Virus record (IMG/VR): IMGVR_UViG_3300034175_000017
Span: 17,357 to 81,356 of that record
Reading direction: 5' to 3' (one strand)
From: a virus
DNA length: 64,000 nt
The notes under the pieces: generated by a model
Database searches by the model: none
What the model was told of the DNA's origin: nothing
The model's input: only the letters and a program-made list of their open reading frames with translations
In this document: piece by piece, positions 17,501 to 26,763 of the stretch
How positions within the stretch are numbered: position 1 is the stretch's first letter
How the letters are laid out: each line of letters starts with the position of its first letter
Translations under genes and position numbers: made by a program

Positions 17501-19925
17501 TCTCAACCCGCAAGAGCGCGGCGCGGTAAAGGGTCTGTATAATAGCGAAGTTGGTAGTCAGGCGTTCACGGCTAACTTGGGTATTCTTTCGGCTGCTGTT
17601 GAGCGTCTTGGAAAGACCAATCAATCTGTTGCCAATGTGTTGTCGCGTGGTCTCAATCCTGCCGGAACCTACGCACAATCTACCGCGCAGCTTGGTGCTA
17701 TTGCTCCTGCTCTTGGTGCGGCTCGCGCTGGTCAGACCGGAGCAGGTGCTCAACTGAACACCGGCTATACAAATATCTCGGCCATCATTGAGCAGCTTGG
17801 TTCGCAAACCAACGGTTCGCCTGAGAAGCGTAGGCTCACTGGACAGGGCAACGCCATTCTCAACGAGATGGACACCCTCATCAATCGTAGGCTTGCCCAA
17901 AATCCTAACGCTGGTGAGAACCGCACCTACCTGCTTGGGATGCAGCAGGAAGTTACCAGCTTTCGCACGCAGCTTCGTGCTCTTAATTCCGCTACGGCAG
18001 AGGAAGTGGCGACCGGCAAGAAGCTCGCACGCGAGCGCACGCAGCAGGAGCGTAGGGCGGGTGCCGAAGCACGTCGCGCTGATAGCGAAGCTGCTAAGGG
18101 GCCAGCGATCACACAGGCACAGTTTGACGAAGTGCTTGCTCGCGTCACTGGTATGCCGCTTGGTAGCGGACAGCGCACTGCCGCCGAGCAGAATGACTTG
18201 CATCGCCGGGGCAAGACCCGCGCTACTGCTGATACATCCTCTCACTCCAAGCCGGGTGGTATCGCCCGCGACGTGAGGACCGGAGCGATCAGCGATGCTC
18301 GCGGTGAGCAGCTTGAGGAAGCTGTTCGTGCCGAGTTTAAGCGTGCCTACGGCATCGACGTTTATGTGAAGTATGAGAATGGGCGAGGCAAGAACAACGG
18401 CACCGCTCCGCACCTTCATGGCAACACCCTGCCCGGTCAGAATCGCATCAAGCCGGGTAGCGAAAGCCGTGGTGCCAGCGAGCAGTTCCAGTATGACACG
18501 GCGATGGATCAGGCGCAGCTTGAGCTTGATCGCAAGGGGCTTGCCGAGTCCCTGAAGCAGATGGCCACGGCCACTACCAGCGAGACCTTTGACGCTGCTG
18601 CTGCAAGCGCACAGAAGGCGTTGGAGCGCGTCAATCAGAACCTCAAGGACATCGCTGGCAACGAACTGGCTTCGGCTGGTATCGCCAATACATCTGACCC
18701 TCGCTGGCAAGCGAAGATGGCTCAAGTCGATCAGGCTATCGCGCAGAACATTGAAGCCTATCAGCGGCAGATCACTGACGGCTTGCTCAAGAGTTTCAAG
18801 GCTACCGTGAAGCGTGTGCAGGAGTCCTTTGAGGCTTCGCTGAAGCCATCACAGAATACCCTCGCAATCGCACAGGCGAGCGCGTCAGGGCTGAACAACT
18901 ATACGATGCGTAACCGTGTGCCAGAGCAGACGCGCATTCTTGCTGACGCCCGCGTAGCACAAGCCCAAGAGGGCGCGCAGCGTGCCGAGTTGCAGCAGCT
19001 TCCGGGTCGTATCGCTGGTGAGGAAGCTGCGCTTGCAGATTTGAAGTCGCGTGCTGAGAAAACTAGCGGCCTCGACCTCGACCGTATCAACGCACAGATC
19101 GAAGAGACCAACAACAACCTCGCCAACCTTCGCACAACGCGTGAGGCGCTGGCTGCTTCGCTTGGTGTTGAGGGCTTGCTGCCACAGACTTTAAGTCAGG
19201 GCGTCAGTCAGGCGATTGCTGCCTACAAAGAAATGAACAACATGAATCAAACGTTCACGCAGACGCTGAACGGTGAGATGTTGGGCGGCATCACGACTAT
19301 CGGTGACGCTTTCCAGAATATGTTCAGCGGTATCATCAGCGGTTCGCAGAGTGTGCTTGGTGCTATTGGTGGATTTGCCAAGGCGATCATGAGCGCGATC
19401 ACACAGATCGTGACGAAGATCATTGCGACCAAGATCATCAGCCTGATGTTCAGCATCTTCGGCGGTTCGCTTGGTGGTGATCCCTTCTCGGCAAGCAACG
19501 CTGGTCCGGTCAATATCGACTCCAGTTCTGTTGCTAGTCTTGTGCCGTCATTCGCTGGCTATCATGGTGGTCAAGTTCCCGGCTTTGCTGGCGGCGGTCA
19601 AGTAATGGGTGGCCACGATATGCGCGACAGCACGCTTGCTAAGCTGTCGAAGAAAGAGTTCGTCGTTCGTCGCGCAGCCGTCGAGAGCGTTGGCACAGAT
19701 TTTATGCACAAGCTCAACAAGCGGGGTGCTGCTGCGCTTGACAGCACGAAGGACACGCCGCCTATTGCCGTAGCCGCGCAACAGTCGGTCAACGTCTGGA
19801 TGGTCAAGCCTGACGAGAAGCCTTCGATGGGACCGCAGGACGTTCTTGTCACTTGGCAGAACGACGTGCTAAGCAATGGCGAGTCACGTCGCCTCATTCA
19901 GCATGTTGCTAGGGATTCTCGTTAA
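14556..19925 (+). CDS. Tape measure protein with M15-like peptidase domain
   Basis: 1789 residues, the largest helical protein in the tail block and by known scaling (about 1.5 angstrom per residue) implying a tail near 270 nm. The N-terminal ~450 residues are Ala/Arg/Gln/Glu-rich coiled coil; hydrophobic stretches occur near 455-480 and 1600-1640. Around residues 1185-1290 a peptidase M15/VanY-like region appears: SGQRTAAEQNDLH, SSHSKPGGIARDV (SxH...D-type metal motif, about 1228) and PHLHG (about 1286). This would cleave peptidoglycan during injection. ATG 14556 has AAGGATAGGG upstream. Confidence 0.88.
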   Translation: MAKPYEQDVVLDADGKPLFSAMDIFQRRVDAIQKTITNIQKDSYKTVADLNKTLDANVKSLRDAMNGLRAVSTPKATRDRDYTAALKAEANAVKDTDRVVKGALREQAELRKKGYDEARAFTLKEAKDRQAASRETTQRIAADEREGARIVAENNRRRVQQEIETQKLIRASRISAARDEAVANAKSIQDSNALTRARVDNMNKMQIFRQAQKTETNPEQLRALAQLIAMEKARGQALEQNMRTFEAANRRMSGLDNKTQKALAPAAAQRDVQIYGISNARSRAVDAQTLATQNLLNAASERERVTALQSLDLARAKLAAIERMVAKENQLAAAAERVKKADERAAAGDANLSGRSQKMLANRYATDAIASLGPQQALNAALGRQLIAQNALKGAVGQQQVAAQRLLGIEDARVAAIERQIAAASRRAAQDAREAARGAPGPEKENPLKRILSPGYAVSAIARTGVYGAAAGAAYGAFNAAQSGLSNTIEIEDEMVKLQAIANATDTQMQTLRGSIFAIGETSRFATTDLIKISQTLAQAGVAAGDMQKVLASVTTLATASGSTPEEAVQLVTSALGSFQLSASESSRVADLMTEALNRTKLTVQQVGQAIQYVGATAYEQNISLEQLLATVGSVAQAGIKSGSTIGTGFRQFLVDLQDPSKKLTEQLTLLKLTSADIDVSVRGLPAVLDTLRNAGFGASQAYAGLETRAAAFYLTAKNNVDVADQLQLSFSYSTAALVANERAMNSVTAQWQRFKNIVGQQFTEDMQGVVSQMENTLRWISDKLVQSEKLLDERQGRRDKGQEKFYEMDITGGYSNTEGLAGGLNSLISLVSTNDSVAQWFVDIQKSSDGASAASERLGTQINETSGKIDEHKQRVTELDKELIRLITQKDTLRNNDTRSAAETATLTSRFVGLANQLTVTGNRYDDLVQAARRYRLEQLRLMGVELQVQQLQLGQQSRESRSNLRTNLYQINNNAEVMAALNPQERGAVKGLYNSEVGSQAFTANLGILSAAVERLGKTNQSVANVLSRGLNPAGTYAQSTAQLGAIAPALGAARAGQTGAGAQLNTGYTNISAIIEQLGSQTNGSPEKRRLTGQGNAILNEMDTLINRRLAQNPNAGENRTYLLGMQQEVTSFRTQLRALNSATAEEVATGKKLARERTQQERRAGAEARRADSEAAKGPAITQAQFDEVLARVTGMPLGSGQRTAAEQNDLHRRGKTRATADTSSHSKPGGIARDVRTGAISDARGEQLEEAVRAEFKRAYGIDVYVKYENGRGKNNGTAPHLHGNTLPGQNRIKPGSESRGASEQFQYDTAMDQAQLELDRKGLAESLKQMATATTSETFDAAAASAQKALERVNQNLKDIAGNELASAGIANTSDPRWQAKMAQVDQAIAQNIEAYQRQITDGLLKSFKATVKRVQESFEASLKPSQNTLAIAQASASGLNNYTMRNRVPEQTRILADARVAQAQEGAQRAELQQLPGRIAGEEAALADLKSRAEKTSGLDLDRINAQIEETNNNLANLRTTREALAASLGVEGLLPQTLSQGVSQAIAAYKEMNNMNQTFTQTLNGEMLGGITTIGDAFQNMFSGIISGSQSVLGAIGGFAKAIMSAITQIVTKIIATKIISLMFSIFGGSLGGDPFSASNAGPVNIDSSSVASLVPSFAGYHGGQVPGFAGGGQVMGGHDMRDSTLAKLSKKEFVVRRAAVESVGTDFMHKLNKRGAAALDSTKDTPPIAVAAQQSVNVWMVKPDEKPSMGPQDVLVTWQNDVLSNGESRRLIQHVARDSR

Positions 19926-20323
19926 TGGCCGAAACGTTCAACTTCTGTCCTAATGGTCAAGTGCCAGAAACGCTTCCGCGTGAACTGACCAGTGCCATGA
20001 CTATGAACGGATGGACTTTCGTATCCAAGCCGACGACCCCTTATGTTCGCAAGTTCCGAGTGAAGCTGCACGGCCTACGCTGGTTTCTAAACACAAACGG
20101 TTTGTATGATGTAGCGTCGTCACAAGATGTCAACGCCAAACTATTGGAGGAGTTCTATGAGCGTCATGAAACGTGGAATCCGTTTAATTGGGTTCATCCT
20201 CATCGCGGCACTATGCTTGTACGGTTTGCCAGCCCTGTTATTGTTCCTGCTGCTCTCCCAGCAAGCGGAGGCTTTATTGAACCTGTTGAAGTAAACTTCG
20301 TTCACCACAATCCGGGCTACTAA
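19925..20323 (+). CDS. Minor tail protein (lambda M-like position)
   Basis: 132 residues, beta-rich, ATG overlapping the tape measure stop (TAATG). Short gene directly after the tape measure and before the J gene, as for lambda M-type distal tail proteins. VKLHGLRWFLN and LVRFASPVIVP are typical beta-strand segments. No diagnostic motif. Confidence 0.55.
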   Translation: MAETFNFCPNGQVPETLPRELTSAMTMNGWTFVSKPTTPYVRKFRVKLHGLRWFLNTNGLYDVASSQDVNAKLLEEFYERHETWNPFNWVHPHRGTMLVRFASPVIVPAALPASGGFIEPVEVNFVHHNPGY

Positions 20324-20325
20324 TC

Positions 20326-20877
20326 ATGGTTTCTCTTAAGACAGTTGGTGAGCGTTTCTATCATCACTTTGAAGTCATTGATAATGGCACAGGATTTGTG
20401 CGCGGCATCTTGTCTGAGACTGAACAGCAGTCGCAGCCATCGTATGTGTTCGTTGCACCACGTCACGTCTTCCGCACGCCGCACCCTACGGCCTTGCGCC
20501 CCGGCATGGCTATTCGTGATCGCATCGGTGACGTGTTCATTGTTGGCGTCAACGGCCCCTCGGAGCGTCGTGAGGGAACACTGTGGCAGAGCTTCCGTCT
20601 GATGCAGGCCACTGGCCAATACACTTGGACTCGCCGCCGCAGGATCATGGACCCTATCACCAAGACGCTGCGCGAGAACGGCGTAGAAGACAAGGGCCTG
20701 ATATGGGCTGCGCTTGAAGCACTGGACCGTGAGGTTACTGACCGTGAGATGCGTCAGAACTTTGAGCAGCGCCGCGTCATCACTGGTGCGAACATCCAAG
20801 CTGGCGACTTGATTGACAACCAAGCCATTACCAAAGTAGACACGCAGCTAGGTTTGAGGATAGGAGTTCTCACCTAG
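20326..20877 (+). CDS. Tail tip-associated protein (unrecognised)
   Basis: 183 residues. The N-terminal ~90 residues look like a beta-barrel (YVFVAPRHVFRTPHP, AIRDRIGDVFIVGVNGPSE), followed by a charged helical region. It begins 3 bases after the preceding gene and 13 bases before the J gene, so it is probably part of the tail tip. No family recognised. Confidence 0.5.
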   Translation: MVSLKTVGERFYHHFEVIDNGTGFVRGILSETEQQSQPSYVFVAPRHVFRTPHPTALRPGMAIRDRIGDVFIVGVNGPSERREGTLWQSFRLMQATGQYTWTRRRRIMDPITKTLRENGVEDKGLIWAALEALDREVTDREMRQNFEQRRVITGANIQAGDLIDNQAITKVDTQLGLRIGVLT

Positions 20878-20889
20878 TCTCGTTAAGGT

Positions 20890-23800
20890 GTGCGTGTGTC
20901 GATTCAGGTTTTCAAAGGTGCAAAGGGTGGACAGAGCAGCGGCTCCGGTAGCAGCTTCGTGCAGACTGCCGACAACCTGCGTTCCGAGGATACGTTTGAA
21001 GGACTGATGGGCGTCTGCATCGGCCCTATCAAGGGACCAACGAAGGGCCTCAAGTCTGTGAAGCTCGACGGCACTGCTGTCCAGAGCGAGAACGGTGAAA
21101 GCAACTTCCCCGGCTTCATCACTATTATGTCGGACGGCAACCCTGCCAACCACCCTGAGAAGCCTATTCTTCGTCTCGGTGCTGGTGCTGCTCCTACGCC
21201 TGTCAATCTTGCTCTGACTAACCCACCCAACGGCACGTCGCAGTGGGTAACGAAGACTGTCAACAACATTGCACCTGACTATATCGACCTGCGTTTCATT
21301 GCCAATCAACTGTTCACGCAGAACAAGCAGGGCGTCTATAACGGCACCGCCAGTATTGAAATTGAAATGAAGCCAACTGGCTCGGCAACATGGGTTAATC
21401 CTATGGCCTATGCTGCTGGTGTTCCTGCTGGAACGCAAATGCAGACTTCGATTGTTGGGTTGGTCGCTCAAGTTTATTTCAACGACTCCTATAATCAGAA
21501 TGCTCAGACCGGCTATGCTGCTCAGCGAGCCTTTCAGATCACCGGCAAGACGGGTAGCCCATCTGTGCATGAGCTTCGCATGTGGGTGCCTTCGACCGGC
21601 GCGTATGCGAACCGCACTTGGGACATTCGCTGCCGTCTCGTTGAGAAAGACAGCGTTGACGCTGATCCGATCTTTGAGAAGCGCAACATCAATTGGGAGT
21701 CGGCTGCTGCCGTCTATCAGGATGAGATTGGCGAAGAGGAAGATTGGCGCGGCGTCTCTTGGCTTCAGATTTACGGCAAGGCATCGAACCAACTTTCGGG
21801 CGTGCCTGACGTTGAGGTCGAGACCGACGCAAAGATCGTCTCTGTGCCGCCGACTTCGATCTTCAACCCTGAGACCCGCGTCTACAACGCTGGCATTTGG
21901 GATGGCTCTTGGGCGAAGGGCTGGACGAACGATCCGGCTTGGGTCATCAATGACATTATCTCTGACGAACTGAGCGGCATTTCCCTGCTCGCACCCGGCT
22001 CGTATCTAAACAAGTGGGATGCGCTGGAAGCGTCCAAGTGGTTCAGTGAGATGGTGCCTGACGGCAAGGGCGGCGTGCATCCTCGCTACAGCCTCAACGT
22101 CGTTGCCAACCAGCAGATGAAGGCCGAAGAGTTTGTTCGCTACATGGCGGGCGCTGTAGGCGGCTTTGCGTGGGACGAAGGTGACGGCCAGTGGAGGATG
22201 AAGGTCGATAAGCCTGACAATCCCGTTGACCTGTTCACGCTTGACAATATCGAAGGTGACTTTGTTTACAGTCACAGCGACGTGGATTCGCGCTTCAACG
22301 ATTACACCGGCACGTTTCTCAATGCCGAGATGGACTATCAGGAAGATACGGTTCATCTCTACGACAATAACAGCATTGCGCTGATTGGGCACAAACCATC
22401 CAGCATTGCACTGGTGGGCTGCACCAATCGTCAAGAAGCGATGCGTCGTCTGATGATCCGTCTGCGCTCGTCTGTGAATGAGACACGGCTTGTCAGCTTC
22501 ACTACGAACCGTCGTGGCCGCAACATCGAACAGCTTTCCACGATCCTCGTAGCGGACGGCCACCTTGGCGATCAGGCCAAGCGCACCACTGGTCGCACGA
22601 TCACTGTGGCTGCTGATCGCATGTCGATCATCGTGCGCGACCCTTTGCGTCTTGAGCTTAACATTCCCTACAAGCTCAAGTTCGCTTATATGAATCCGCT
22701 GTATAATCCTGCGAGCACGACGCAGCCAACGAACTCGGATTGGACGAAGCCGACGATTGTTGCAGAGCGCAATGTCACCAACAACTTCGCACAGCGCGGC
22801 TCGGTCACGACCATCTATCTTGACGCTGCATTGCCTGCTGGTCTGCCAGACAACCTCGCCATTGCGCTTGAGGCTGCAACGCTTGTTACCCTGCCGCTGC
22901 TGTATCGCGTGACGAACGTAGAATACAGCGACGATGGCGAGCGCGTGACGATCAGCGCACTGGAAGTGGACACTGGCAAGTGGGCTGCTTCTGATGGCGT
23001 GAGCAACGTCAACACTGTCTATCAGACTTTGCGGGGCAACGTGCCAACCCCGTTGCTACCGCCTGACAACACGCTGCTGCGCGTCATGGTGACGGAAGCT
23101 GTGCAGGGTCAGAACGTCAGCCTCACCGCCAACTGGCAGCGTCCTTCAGGCGCACAGGTCAGCGGCTTCCGCGTCACCTACTCGGTGAATGGTGGCGTTG
23201 AGCAAGTGCTCACTGAGAAGACCACGCTGACAAGTGCTGACTTAGTGAACCCACCTGATGGCACCTATATCTTCAATGTTTATACGATCAATCGTAGTGG
23301 TGCGCGTTCTGCGCCCCTAGTTGGCACGGCTGTTGTCGATGCCAATACGATTACTGCGGCTCAGGTCTTCTACTCGGGTGGCCAGCAGACGCTTGAAGAC
23401 TTGCGTCCTGCTACGCCGGGTGCCACACGTAACAATCCACGCGGCGCATGGGCCAGCAATACTGACTACTTTGTGGGCGACATCTTCAGCCACCAAGGTG
23501 TGAGCTACATGGTTACTGCGGACCACAGGTCTACTGGAACTGTGCCGACCTTTGAGAAGATCGTTCTCTTTGTGGATCGCGGTGCTCCGGGTCTGAATAC
23601 TGCGACGGTCTATCTGTATCAGCGCAAGGCTACTACGCCTGATCTACCAACAACTGCTGCGACCTACACGTTTTCGTCGGGTGTTCTTACCGGACACAAC
23701 AACGGTTGGGTGCGAACAATCCCCACCACCAATGGTCTGCCGTTGTGGGTTACTGTCGCGTCAGCAAGCAACGACACGAACTCTGACATCATCCAGCCAA

Positions 23801-26352
23801 ACGAGTGGGCTGGTGCCACGATTCTTGCACAGGATGGTCCTCCCGGCACTGGCAGCGAAGGCCCCGCTGGTCTCAACGTGGCGACGGTGTTCTTGTATAG
23901 GCGTTCGCCTGTTACAACTGTGCCGACGAAGCCGACAACGAATCTGACTTTTACGTTCGCTACGGGTCTGCTGTCTGGCGATCTTCAGGGCTGGCAGCAG
24001 ACTGTTCCAACCAACGACGGCAACCTGCTTTACGTCACCACTGTTACCGCCTCGTCAGCAGACCCCACAGACGTTATTCCGGGGGCCGAGTGGGCTGCGC
24101 CTACTGTCATGGCCCAAAACGGTGCTGGTGGCTCACAGGGCTTGAACAACGCCATTGTCTACATCTACCAGCGTGCGACCAATGCTCCTACCTTGCCAAC
24201 GTTAGGCGTGACCTACACGTTCTCGTCGGGTGTTGTGGCCAATCTCAACAACGGTTGGCAGGCTACCATTCCAAACGACAACGGCTTGCCGTTGTGGGTT
24301 GCTGTCGCCACGGCAAGCAACGTCAATACGACAGACACCATTGCTGCGACTGAGTGGACGGCTCCACAGATTTTGGTCGCCAGTGCCAGCGGTAGTCAGG
24401 GGCCATCGGGTATCAGCGTTGCGACTGTGTTCCTCTACAAGCGTGCCGCTTCGATCCCAACCAAGCCAACTTTGAACACGACCCTCACGTTCCAAACCGG
24501 CGTGCTGTCTGGCGATCTTCAGGGCTGGACGCAAGCTGTGCCCACAGTCAACGCGGCTAACGATCCCCTGTATGTGACCACGGCCACTGCTGCTGCTGCT
24601 GCTGCGACGGACACGATCGCTCCTACCGAGTGGGCCACTCCTACGGTCATGGCATCGAATGGTTTGAATGGCTCTGTCATCAAGCTGACGGCTGACCAGC
24701 AGGCGTTCCTTTTCTTGGACAACGTGGCTGTCAATCCTAACCAGCTAATCACGCTGACGGCTACGCCGCAGAATGCCAGCGAGACTATAACGTGGACGGT
24801 CTCGCCCAACGTGACGCTCAATGGAACGGGCAACACTCGCACGCTTTCGCTCGCCAACTTCGGCGGCAACCTGCAAGTGACGGTGACTGCCAAAGGAAAC
24901 CTCACCAACATCACAGATACGTTCACGATCATTCGCACCGACAGGTCTACGGCTGCTGCTGGTGCAGACGTTACCTCGCTCAACACCGCGCTTGGTGACG
25001 GCAATCGCGTGCGCTTCTCCTTAATGGAGGGCGGCACTAACGGTTGGGCACCTTTGCTCGCTGTCGCTAACAATGTTTATTTTGACAAGCAAGTAATAGA
25101 TGGTCGTGCTTTTATCGTAGGCACGACTCGCTTTGGTGCTGCTGGAACTGAAACAGCTAGTATCGGAACTAAGTTAGCGGTAGCACCAATTCCTGTTCGT
25201 CCTTTTGAACGTCTTAGTGTTTCAGCTTACATTGGCATTGATGCACAAGGTCAAAATCGTGCTTGGAACTTTGTGATTTGGTGGGTTGATGCCAACGGTA
25301 ACGGCATAACCAATACTTCAATTGCAAGTGGAACCGGAGGCACTCCTCTACTTTACAAGCCAGCAGCCTTTGTAAACGTGCCTGCCAATGCTTATTATGC
25401 TTGGCTTGAAGTCTATGCTGGTGCAGGCGGTGGCCCTGCTGGCGACATGATTACCTACATCGGTGAACCAATGGTGACGACTGCTGGTTCGTCTCAGACT
25501 GTGCATCCTAACTTCACGCCGGGTCCCGGCAACGAGATGGGTGCTGACGTTACCGCGAACTCGCAGGTGACTTCAGAATACACGGTTACAACTGTAACGC
25601 TCAATGCCAATAGCAGCGGTGTTCTTGACGCGGGTCAGTTTCCTGTCACGTTGGCTCTGCCTAAGGTGCTCAAAGGCGGTCAGTTAGTGACGACCAGCGG
25701 GGATACTACCTACGCTATTTCCGGCCAGACTCCCGCTTTATCCGGTATCTCTGTTGACAACGGCGCTGGCAGTCCATCGAAGGGCCAAGTCACTCTTCCT
25801 AACACTGTGACAGGCAGCGGCAGCTTCACGCTGAACATTTACTACAAGGGCACGCTTGTTTCGGCTCACCCTGTAGCTGTAGCTAAACAGAACGCGGTTT
25901 ATGTGCCGCCACCTGTTACTCCTCCTCCCACAGGTGGAACAGGATCAGGCGCTGCTGTCTATATGCCGACGAACGTAACGGCAGTAGCGGGAACACCGGC
26001 TGTCACTGCGGCTGCTCCTGTCTATGTGGGTTCGGGCAAGACGTTGGTGTGCAACTTGAGTGCTCAATATTCCTGCTTCGGTATCACTAGGTCCACGCGT
26101 CTTGTGGCGAAGTTCCAGTATTCTCCTGCGGGAGCCAATAGCTGGACGGACATTGGGCCATATGCCACCGGAAGTGTTACCTCTACGGATCAAGAAGGAA
26201 ACCTAAATGACTATGGTGAGCTAACTATGGTTCAATCGGTCGCGCCTGCTGCGGGAAACTATGACGTTCGCCTCAATTTCTACAAAGCCTTGACCGCGAA
26301 TGCGCTTCGCCTAGAACCAAACTCCGATGGTTATGCGAATGGTAATGGCTAA
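20890..26352 (+). CDS. Tip attachment protein J-like (host specificity)
   Basis: 1820 residues. The N-terminal ~700 residues resemble the lambda J hub (an early GPIKGPTKGLKSVKLDGT block, WRGVSWLQIYGKAS, and WDGSWAKGWTNDPAWVI), followed by a fibronectin type III-like domain (about residues 735-820), four tandem ~90-residue repeats (903-1260), Ig-like and AT-rich receptor-type modules, and a Pro-rich linker near 1680. Start GTG 20890; GTG 20896 in the same frame is possible. It probably carries the receptor-binding determinants. Confidence 0.85.
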   Translation: MRVSIQVFKGAKGGQSSGSGSSFVQTADNLRSEDTFEGLMGVCIGPIKGPTKGLKSVKLDGTAVQSENGESNFPGFITIMSDGNPANHPEKPILRLGAGAAPTPVNLALTNPPNGTSQWVTKTVNNIAPDYIDLRFIANQLFTQNKQGVYNGTASIEIEMKPTGSATWVNPMAYAAGVPAGTQMQTSIVGLVAQVYFNDSYNQNAQTGYAAQRAFQITGKTGSPSVHELRMWVPSTGAYANRTWDIRCRLVEKDSVDADPIFEKRNINWESAAAVYQDEIGEEEDWRGVSWLQIYGKASNQLSGVPDVEVETDAKIVSVPPTSIFNPETRVYNAGIWDGSWAKGWTNDPAWVINDIISDELSGISLLAPGSYLNKWDALEASKWFSEMVPDGKGGVHPRYSLNVVANQQMKAEEFVRYMAGAVGGFAWDEGDGQWRMKVDKPDNPVDLFTLDNIEGDFVYSHSDVDSRFNDYTGTFLNAEMDYQEDTVHLYDNNSIALIGHKPSSIALVGCTNRQEAMRRLMIRLRSSVNETRLVSFTTNRRGRNIEQLSTILVADGHLGDQAKRTTGRTITVAADRMSIIVRDPLRLELNIPYKLKFAYMNPLYNPASTTQPTNSDWTKPTIVAERNVTNNFAQRGSVTTIYLDAALPAGLPDNLAIALEAATLVTLPLLYRVTNVEYSDDGERVTISALEVDTGKWAASDGVSNVNTVYQTLRGNVPTPLLPPDNTLLRVMVTEAVQGQNVSLTANWQRPSGAQVSGFRVTYSVNGGVEQVLTEKTTLTSADLVNPPDGTYIFNVYTINRSGARSAPLVGTAVVDANTITAAQVFYSGGQQTLEDLRPATPGATRNNPRGAWASNTDYFVGDIFSHQGVSYMVTADHRSTGTVPTFEKIVLFVDRGAPGLNTATVYLYQRKATTPDLPTTAATYTFSSGVLTGHNNGWVRTIPTTNGLPLWVTVASASNDTNSDIIQPNEWAGATILAQDGPPGTGSEGPAGLNVATVFLYRRSPVTTVPTKPTTNLTFTFATGLLSGDLQGWQQTVPTNDGNLLYVTTVTASSADPTDVIPGAEWAAPTVMAQNGAGGSQGLNNAIVYIYQRATNAPTLPTLGVTYTFSSGVVANLNNGWQATIPNDNGLPLWVAVATASNVNTTDTIAATEWTAPQILVASASGSQGPSGISVATVFLYKRAASIPTKPTLNTTLTFQTGVLSGDLQGWTQAVPTVNAANDPLYVTTATAAAAAATDTIAPTEWATPTVMASNGLNGSVIKLTADQQAFLFLDNVAVNPNQLITLTATPQNASETITWTVSPNVTLNGTGNTRTLSLANFGGNLQVTVTAKGNLTNITDTFTIIRTDRSTAAAGADVTSLNTALGDGNRVRFSLMEGGTNGWAPLLAVANNVYFDKQVIDGRAFIVGTTRFGAAGTETASIGTKLAVAPIPVRPFERLSVSAYIGIDAQGQNRAWNFVIWWVDANGNGITNTSIASGTGGTPLLYKPAAFVNVPANAYYAWLEVYAGAGGGPAGDMITYIGEPMVTTAGSSQTVHPNFTPGPGNEMGADVTANSQVTSEYTVTTVTLNANSSGVLDAGQFPVTLALPKVLKGGQLVTTSGDTTYAISGQTPALSGISVDNGAGSPSKGQVTLPNTVTGSGSFTLNIYYKGTLVSAHPVAVAKQNAVYVPPPVTPPPTGGTGSGAAVYMPTNVTAVAGTPAVTAAAPVYVGSGKTLVCNLSAQYSCFGITRSTRLVAKFQYSPAGANSWTDIGPYATGSVTSTDQEGNLNDYGELTMVQSVAPAAGNYDVRLNFYKALTANALRLEPNSDGYANGNG
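23596..24666 (+). repeat. Four tandem ~270-bp coding repeats in the J-like gene
   Basis: Units begin near 23596, 23875, 24145 and 24415, each starting with an ATV(Y/F)LYxR-type strand and ending E-W-A-x-x-x-(V/I)-(M/L)-A. Units 1 and 3 share a YTFSSGV...NNGW core, units 2 and 4 share a SGDLQGW core, so the array reads A-B-A-B, as from duplication of a two-unit block. Confidence 0.8.
25045..25410 (+). other. Lower-GC segment inside the J-like gene
   Basis: Counted by 60-base lines, 25081-25260 has about 40-47% G+C, against a clearly higher value in the flanking gene. Codon choice also shifts (more codons ending in A or T). It encodes a beta-rich module, probably a swapped-in receptor-binding or carbohydrate-binding domain. 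Confidence 0.55.
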
Positions 26353-26656
26353 GATGAAAAAGTGGCTGGTCTTTGACGAAGATGGGAAGATGCATCAGGT
26401 TCTAACGAACCCCGGCGAGGACCCGCCAGAGGGGCACATCGTTCGTGCCACGACGAAGCATACGACTGATCCTGCCTGTGAATGGTTCGACCTTGAGAAG
26501 GGCCGTTGGGTCAAGGACAACGCCAAGCGTGAGAAACTGGATAAAGAAAATCGCCGTAGCGGCGTGACAAGAGGCGAGTTGGTTGATAGGGTGGAAGCTC
26601 TGGAAGCCCAAGTCGCAACCCTGTTGGAGAGGATCAATGCCCAAGGTCAAGCGTAA
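26345..26656 (+). CDS. Small tail-fibre-associated protein (unrecognised)
   Basis: 103 residues, starting inside the J-like stop (TAATGG); ATG 26354 is an alternative. The N-terminus KKWLVFDEDGKMHQVL and a later CEWFDLEKGRWVKDN read like a small beta domain, followed by a C-terminal coiled coil (residues ~75-100). Its position directly after J suggests a fibre accessory or assembly factor. No family assigned. Confidence 0.6.
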   Translation: MAKMKKWLVFDEDGKMHQVLTNPGEDPPEGHIVRATTKHTTDPACEWFDLEKGRWVKDNAKREKLDKENRRSGVTRGELVDRVEALEAQVATLLERINAQGQA

Positions 26657-26763
26657 CCCTGTCGCAGCCTCGCTGCGTTTGCCTATTAACAGACCCAAGG
26701 TCGTGAAAGACAAGCGGCGTAAGGTATTAAATCTGATACACAAAAAAGAGGGGGCTTTCGCCC
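26637..26763 (+). CDS. ArfA-like ribosome-rescue peptide, no stop before the terminator
   Basis: ATG 26637 follows an excellent ribosome site (GGAGAGG). The frame encodes a basic peptide beginning MPKVKRNPVAASLRLP and continuing RPKVVKDKRRK, matching the NP.A..LR.P..R.KVV..KK pattern of ArfA. It has no stop before the terminator hairpin at 26746-26769 (the frame is open to 26927), so transcripts ending at the hairpin would be nonstop mRNAs. In E. coli arfA is controlled in just this way, with tmRNA destroying the truncated product unless tmRNA is limiting. Homology is by eye; the visible length before the hairpin is only ~37-42 residues. Confidence 0.55.

Noticed and set aside
17430-18725. 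A 431-codon minus-strand frame within the tape measure gene
   Set aside because: Antisense to a continuous tape measure reading frame with a recognisable peptidase domain; composition is mirror-image biased.
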